A DNA stretch of 64,000 nucleotides from positions 1-64,000 of the forward strand of contig JAAFJY010000038.1 of NCBI GenBank assembly GCA_013299105.1, written 5' to 3'. The notes below the pieces were generated by a model. It was not told where the DNA came from and searched no databases. It saw only the letters and a list, made by a program, of their open reading frames with translations. The position numbers were made by a program, and so were the translations under genes. Origin of the DNA: Chitinophagales bacterium. GTDB lineage: Bacteria > Bacteroidota > Bacteroidia > Chitinophagales > Saprospiraceae. Of the stretch, positions 60,378 through 64,000 are shown in pieces (position 1 is the stretch's first letter; each line of letters starts with the position of its first letter).

Positions 60378-61283
60378 TCACATCAAACTACTCAGCTGGG
60401 CAAAAGTAGAATGCAAAGGCACCTGAGAAAGTTTTTCGCCCAATTTCAATGGCGTCAAACCGGGTACAAAATACAAGGAATGGATGTAACGGCGCAAATT
60501 TCGGTATAAATCAGTGTCTTGGCTCATTTTCCCAATGATCCAGACCGGGGTAAAATCGGGGTTCAGGTTGAATTGCTCCAAAGTCAGCAAAACAAAATAA
60601 AGTACATCTTTAGGGCTGTGACAGGCAAATGAGTTGCTAAAAATCAATGAACTGCCACGGTAATAAAAAATAAAAATGCGCTGGAGGCCAAAACAAACCA
60701 CTACATTATCCGGTGCGCGAAAGTGTGCGGCTAAAGCACCATGCAGACTCCCCACTAAGTGGGTATATTGAGGCGAGACAGGCATTTTTTCAAGCCATTC
60801 ATGGGCACTTATCGGCGTTTCGAATACCTGATAAGCGTATTGTTCCGGGTATTCAGCAGCCAAAACCTGGCTGTTCTTGTTCAAATCACTGACGTGCAGC
60901 AAATAAGTTTTGCGTTCCTCTTCGCGGTACCATTGGGTAGGCACTATGGTAAATTTAGAGCTGGCAAAAACCACTTTCACTTGGCGGTAAGACAGGTGAA
61001 ATGCCCCATCCAAAGGGTCAAGTTTTTGGAAAAAATCCAACCAGTCGAAATTGGCGTCGTTTTGCTCTGGTAAATGGTACTCCCGATACAAGTGTACCCG
61101 CTGCTGGTTGTCACAAACCGCATAGGCAAAACTATCCAAGCCCACGAAAAGCCCCAAGCGACTCAAGGCTGCAATGTGTGGTGTGTAACTGTTCTCTTTG
61201 ATGTCGTGAATGAGCTTAGCCAATAGACAATATGGTTTATGGGGGAAAATTAAGTAAAAAAGTGGATTTTCCAAGTTTAGCAA
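60378..61283 (-). CDS. DUF3822 family protein
   Basis: This protein of about 270-300 aa is of the DUF3822 type found next to rsmD in Bacteroidota. Visible stretches are LGLFVGLDSFAYAVCD near the N terminus and the central HVSDLNKNSQVLA. The fold is suggestive of an actin/ASKHA-like or type II secretion pilus-assembly-like ATPase-related scaffold, but function is unknown. No ATG suits: the frame opens at TTG 61283, and later TTG codons near 61225 are alternatives, so the N terminus is uncertain. rsmD follows after 43 bp. Confidence 0.8.
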   Translation of the reverse strand: MLNLENPLFYLIFPHKPYCLLAKLIHDIKENSYTPHIAALSRLGLFVGLDSFAYAVCDNQQRVHLYREYHLPEQNDANFDWLDFFQKLDPLDGAFHLSYRQVKVVFASSKFTIVPTQWYREEERKTYLLHVSDLNKNSQVLAAEYPEQYAYQVFETPISAHEWLEKMPVSPQYTHLVGSLHGALAAHFRAPDNVVVCFGLQRIFIFYYRGSSLIFSNSFACHSPKDVLYFVLLTLEQFNLNPDFTPVWIIGKMSQDTDLYRNLRRYIHSLYFVPGLTPLKLGEKLSQVPLHSTFAQLSSLM

Positions 61284-61330
61284 GCCTTAAACAACAAGGA
61301 CATGCCGAATCTTTGACCCAGCTGTGAAAT

Positions 61331-62038
61331 TCATTGTCGTTCCCAAATCTCGTGTACAGGGTTGCCTGTTGAGCTTTTGCCTGTGTGCGTCCACTTGTTT
61401 CCTTCCACCATGGCATCGAAACTCAACGAAACACCCACTCTTGAGCTGTCGCGGGAGAAAAACTCCAATGTTTCGGTGTATTTGCCGTCTTTGAGGGTGT
61501 AAATGCCGCCGCCAGTACCCGAAAAATCGCCAGTCTGGGTATTGATCGCCGCCCATTGGAAACGGGTTCTGCTAAAAATCTTGATCGTTTTGCGCGCCGC
61601 TTTAGGCATCGCACTGAGTTGGCCGTTGTTCATGCGGGCAGTGATTTGCCAAAGTCCAGCCAGTGCAATTTCGCCTTTTTCTACCATTGGTTTCCAATCC
61701 ATTTCGTTTTCGCCTATTGGGTCCATCAAATGGATTTTACTTTTTTTGTGCTTGATCAACAAAACTTTAGTCGTGCCTACCAGCCCTTTGTTGTAGGTCG
61801 AAAACTCCATTTTAATCTTCAAGCTGTCTTTCACAATTTGGTAAGTTCCACCCCAAGAGCCTTTGAATTTTTTGTTGGCTACTGAAAAATCAGTCGCAGC
61901 CAGGTAATTGGGCGTACAAATGACCACCCCATCCGCACTTTGCCAGGCCCCTTCAAGCGAGGTGGCTGGCTTGGATGATCGGGGAAGCCAAAAAGCTGAC
62001 AACAGCAAAGTCGCAGAGAATGCCAGAAACTTGAACAT
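61331..62038 (-). CDS. Secreted lipocalin-like protein, 235 aa
   Basis: It has signal peptide MFKFLAFSATLLLSAFWLP, then what look like two related beta domains: SLEGAWQSADGVVICT...DFSVANKKFKGSWGGTYQI and LAGLWQITARMNNG...FSGTGGGIYTLKDGKYTETLEFFSRD. The duplicated W-x-S/T and GG-Y-T pattern recalls DUF4488/lipocalin-like proteins of Bacteroidota. The ligand is unknown. It is likely periplasmic. It starts 21 bp after the upstream amidohydrolase stop, so co-transcription is likely. Confidence 0.75.
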   Translation of the reverse strand: MFKFLAFSATLLLSAFWLPRSSKPATSLEGAWQSADGVVICTPNYLAATDFSVANKKFKGSWGGTYQIVKDSLKIKMEFSTYNKGLVGTTKVLLIKHKKSKIHLMDPIGENEMDWKPMVEKGEIALAGLWQITARMNNGQLSAMPKAARKTIKIFSRTRFQWAAINTQTGDFSGTGGGIYTLKDGKYTETLEFFSRDSSRVGVSLSFDAMVEGNKWTHTGKSSTGNPVHEIWERQ

Positions 62039-62059
62039 GGTGAATATTTTTCCTTGAAA

Positions 62060-63301
62060 CTATCCTTCATTCAGCAACGCCACAATCGCAGCAGTCATGT
62101 TGTTGACTCCCACGGGGATTGCCCTTAAATCGGGTGCGAACTTTGGGTGGTGCAACCCGGGTAAAAAACCCTTGACATGGCCATCAGGGCCAAATTTCTG
62201 AGGGTCAACGGCCCCTAGCCACACCAACGAAATGGGAATTTCGCCCCGCAAACCAAAGCTGGAAAAGTCTTCGCCGAAGGTGTAGGGTTCTTCTTGCACC
62301 ACTTGTTTTTCGCCTTGCATTGCTACAAATACCTTCTCAATCCGCTCGGTCAAAACCGGGTCATTGTTGAGGGGTTCGGTCAAAAAAGGCCGTTCTTCAA
62401 TACAAGGGTATTTGTCTTTGGGCAAGGCCGAGGCCATCGCTTCTGCATCGCAAATGCGGGCAATGGCGCCAATGATTTGCTCATACACTGCAATGGAGAA
62501 ACAACGAATCGTCAAGCGCAAATGCACTTCTTCAGGGATGATTGAGTGCTTGGTCCCCCCATTAATCGAGCCTACCGTGACCACCGCAGGTTCCAAGGGC
62601 GCAATTTCCCGGCTCACCACGGTTTGGATGCGCATGATGATACTAGCTGCTAAAACCACTGGGTCAATGGCCGTGTGTGGGTTGCCGCCATGCCCCCCTA
62701 CCCCGTAAATCCAGATGTCAACAAACTGGGCCAAGGCCAGAGCCCGTCCTTTTACCACCCCCAAAGTACCTACTGGCAAAGTAGGCGACATGTGGTAAGC
62801 CAGACCATAATCCGGTCGCCCAAAGTCCTGGTACAAGCCATCGGCCAGCATTTTGCCACTGCCATCAAAGCCCTCTTCGCCTGGTTGAGCGATGATCATT
62901 ACTTTGCCGCGCCATTGCTCACGAAGCTTTGCCAAATTGCGGGCTACCCCAATCAAAATGGTGCTCACCATCGCATGGCCACAAGTGTGTGCTTTGCCCA
63001 GATTTTGAGAAGCCCAGGGCAGGCCGCTTTCGTCGTTCATGTCAAGGGCATCCATGTCAGCGCGGTAGAGCACCGTAGGGCCAGGCACATTCCCTTCCAG
63101 AATGCCCACTACCCCGGTTTGGGCTTTTCGACCAGTGCGGTAGCCAACTTGTTGCAACTCTTGTTCCTGTCTATTGGCCGTTTCGAAGGTCTCCATTCCC
63201 GTTTCCGGGTGGCTGTGGTAGTGCTTGAAAAGCGCTTCGAGATGGGGTAAGTCCTGGGCCGTATGGCTTTGGATTTTATTTTTCAGTTCAGCATCAATCA
63301 T
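62060..63301 (-). CDS. M20D-family amidohydrolase (N-acyl amino acid/IAA-amide hydrolase type)
   Basis: This 413-aa metal-dependent amidohydrolase has ligands C107 and H109 in HTCGHAMV, E142-E143 in QPGEEG, H170 in YHMSPTLPVG and the C-terminal His in LHHPKFAPD. The lid domain has the family stretch GHGGNPHTAIDPVV. The usual Asp after CGH is Ala, but no metal ligand is lost. Typical reactions are removal of acyl, benzoyl or aminoacyl groups from amides; the substrate here is unknown. Start ATG at 63301; it is cytosolic. Confidence 0.92.
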   Translation of the reverse strand: MIDAELKNKIQSHTAQDLPHLEALFKHYHSHPETGMETFETANRQEQELQQVGYRTGRKAQTGVVGILEGNVPGPTVLYRADMDALDMNDESGLPWASQNLGKAHTCGHAMVSTILIGVARNLAKLREQWRGKVMIIAQPGEEGFDGSGKMLADGLYQDFGRPDYGLAYHMSPTLPVGTLGVVKGRALALAQFVDIWIYGVGGHGGNPHTAIDPVVLAASIIMRIQTVVSREIAPLEPAVVTVGSINGGTKHSIIPEEVHLRLTIRCFSIAVYEQIIGAIARICDAEAMASALPKDKYPCIEERPFLTEPLNNDPVLTERIEKVFVAMQGEKQVVQEEPYTFGEDFSSFGLRGEIPISLVWLGAVDPQKFGPDGHVKGFLPGLHHPKFAPDLRAIPVGVNNMTAAIVALLNEG

Positions 63302-63394
63302 ATCAGTAGCTATGTGGAGCGAAAATTAAGGTTAAATCACTGCAATTCGGCAAAAAATGTTACTTTTTGCGGCAAAACAACAACTACATCACAC

Positions 63395-64000
63395 ATGAAA
63401 AAGATCACAAGTGCATTTTGCCTGTTTCTGTTTGTATTCGGTACAATTGGGGCGCAAGCACCAGCTTGGCAATCGCAGTATCCACAGCAATTGAGCCCAG
63501 CCAAAACACCCGAAAGTGCGGGCTTGTCCAGCGAGCGCCTCAAGCGCATTGACATGGCATTAGAAGACCTCATCAAACGAGATCTACTACCTGGAGCGGT
63601 GGCTATTGTGGTGAGAAATGGACAAATTGCCTACCATAAAGCTTTTGGCACCGCCGACCCCAAAAATGGCCGTGCTTACAAAGTGGACGACATTTTTCGC
63701 ATCGCTTCCATGAGCAAGGCCATCACGGCCACTGCCGCCATGATGCTGTACGAAGAGGGAAAATTCACCCTGGACGACCCGATTTCCAAATGGATTCCGG
63801 AGTTCAAAAATCCGAAGGTAATCAAAAGTTTTTCGTTCAAAGACACCACTTATACTACCGAGCCTGCCAAAAGTGAAATCACTGTGCGGCAGTTGCTCAA
63901 CCACACTTCGGGCATCAGCTATGGAGTGATCGCCAATGAAGAGCGGTTCAGCGCCATCAATGCTAAGGCGGGGATCGTAGACCTGTACACCACCAAAAAA
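63395..64000 (+). CDS. Class C beta-lactamase-like serine hydrolase (5' part, cut by window end)
   Basis: An ATG at 63395 opens a frame that runs 202 codons to the window edge. It has a signal peptide (FCLFLFVFGTIGAQ), then the beta-lactamase/transpeptidase-like fold: PGAVAIVVRNGQIAYHKAFG, the SxxK motif with S105 and K108 in IASMSKAIT, and the region LLNHTSGISYG with the YxN-like Tyr. These periplasmic enzymes are mostly esterases or D-amino-acid peptidases, not necessarily antibiotic-degrading. It diverges from the amidohydrolase gene with a 93-bp spacer. Confidence 0.92.
   Translation, partial: MKKITSAFCLFLFVFGTIGAQAPAWQSQYPQQLSPAKTPESAGLSSERLKRIDMALEDLIKRDLLPGAVAIVVRNGQIAYHKAFGTADPKNGRAYKVDDIFRIASMSKAITATAAMMLYEEGKFTLDDPISKWIPEFKNPKVIKSFSFKDTTYTTEPAKSEITVRQLLNHTSGISYGVIANEERFSAINAKAGIVDLYTTKK

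Overview
The window looks like a chromosomal segment of a Bacteroidota bacterium, most likely of the Saprospiria (Haliscomenobacter-like). The support is a SusC/SusD pair, a type B type-IX-secretion/gliding C-terminal domain, a CRTAC1/UnbV beta-propeller lipoprotein, DUF3822 next to rsmD, a LytTR two-component pair and two matches to the Bacteroidota -7 box TAnnTTTG. The genus is an inference.

Layout. 1-9 kb: a small unknown protein, the condensin smc, a class V aminotransferase, a YciH/SUI1 factor and an HscA-type Hsp70. 9.4-11.2 kb: a queuosine-precursor transporter (YhhQ) and a COG0523/CobW GTPase. 11.8-23.8 kb: a bidirectional dissolved-inorganic-carbon island. On the minus strand lie SulP, a DUF2490 outer-membrane protein, a second SulP, a beta-carbonic anhydrase, a LytS-like kinase and a LytTR regulator. 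On the plus strand DabA-DabB diverges from them and ends at a strong terminator. 24.9-25.4 kb: an array of six divergent tRNA genes (His, Ile, Pro, Gln, Leu, Arg), preceded by an orphan terminator-bearing transcription unit. 25.4-34.1 kb: a TetR-hydrolase operon with an evident operator, a cupin, a PmoA-like (DUF6807) protein, a CocE/NonD hydrolase, a DUF4440 lipoprotein, an AhpD-like protein and a U32 (RlhA/TrhP-type) protein. 34.3-49.2 kb: a sugar-related stretch with a clan-A glycoside hydrolase, a DUF3828 lipoprotein, an NHS-family MFS transporter, a D-apionate-lactonase-like protein, SusC, SusD and an FG-GAP/UnbV lipoprotein. 49.3-64 kb: an M19 dipeptidase, a PGRP-type amidase, a gliding-type adhesin, a Bax-inhibitor-1 membrane protein, argS-glnS, DUF3822-rsmD with a small secreted protein, a secreted lipocalin-like protein, an M20 amidohydrolase and the start of a class C beta-lactamase-like gene cut by the window end.

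The intergenic DNA is rich in dispersed repeats. (i) A ~140-bp element that is one long imperfect palindrome (MITE-like) is present in five copies plus a fragment. (ii) A ~225-bp element with four GCTTC-TTGC-GAAGC hairpins is present in two full copies plus a half copy. (iii) A ~100-190-bp element carrying CACGGATGACACGGAT-type motifs is present in four copies. Several hairpin terminators are clear.

The most interesting features are the carbon-uptake island, in which a two-component system appears co-transcribed with carbonic anhydrase and a SulP transporter opposite DabAB in a probable heterotroph; the compact array of structurally odd tRNAs, including a Leu-type tRNA without a long variable arm; and the three repeat families.
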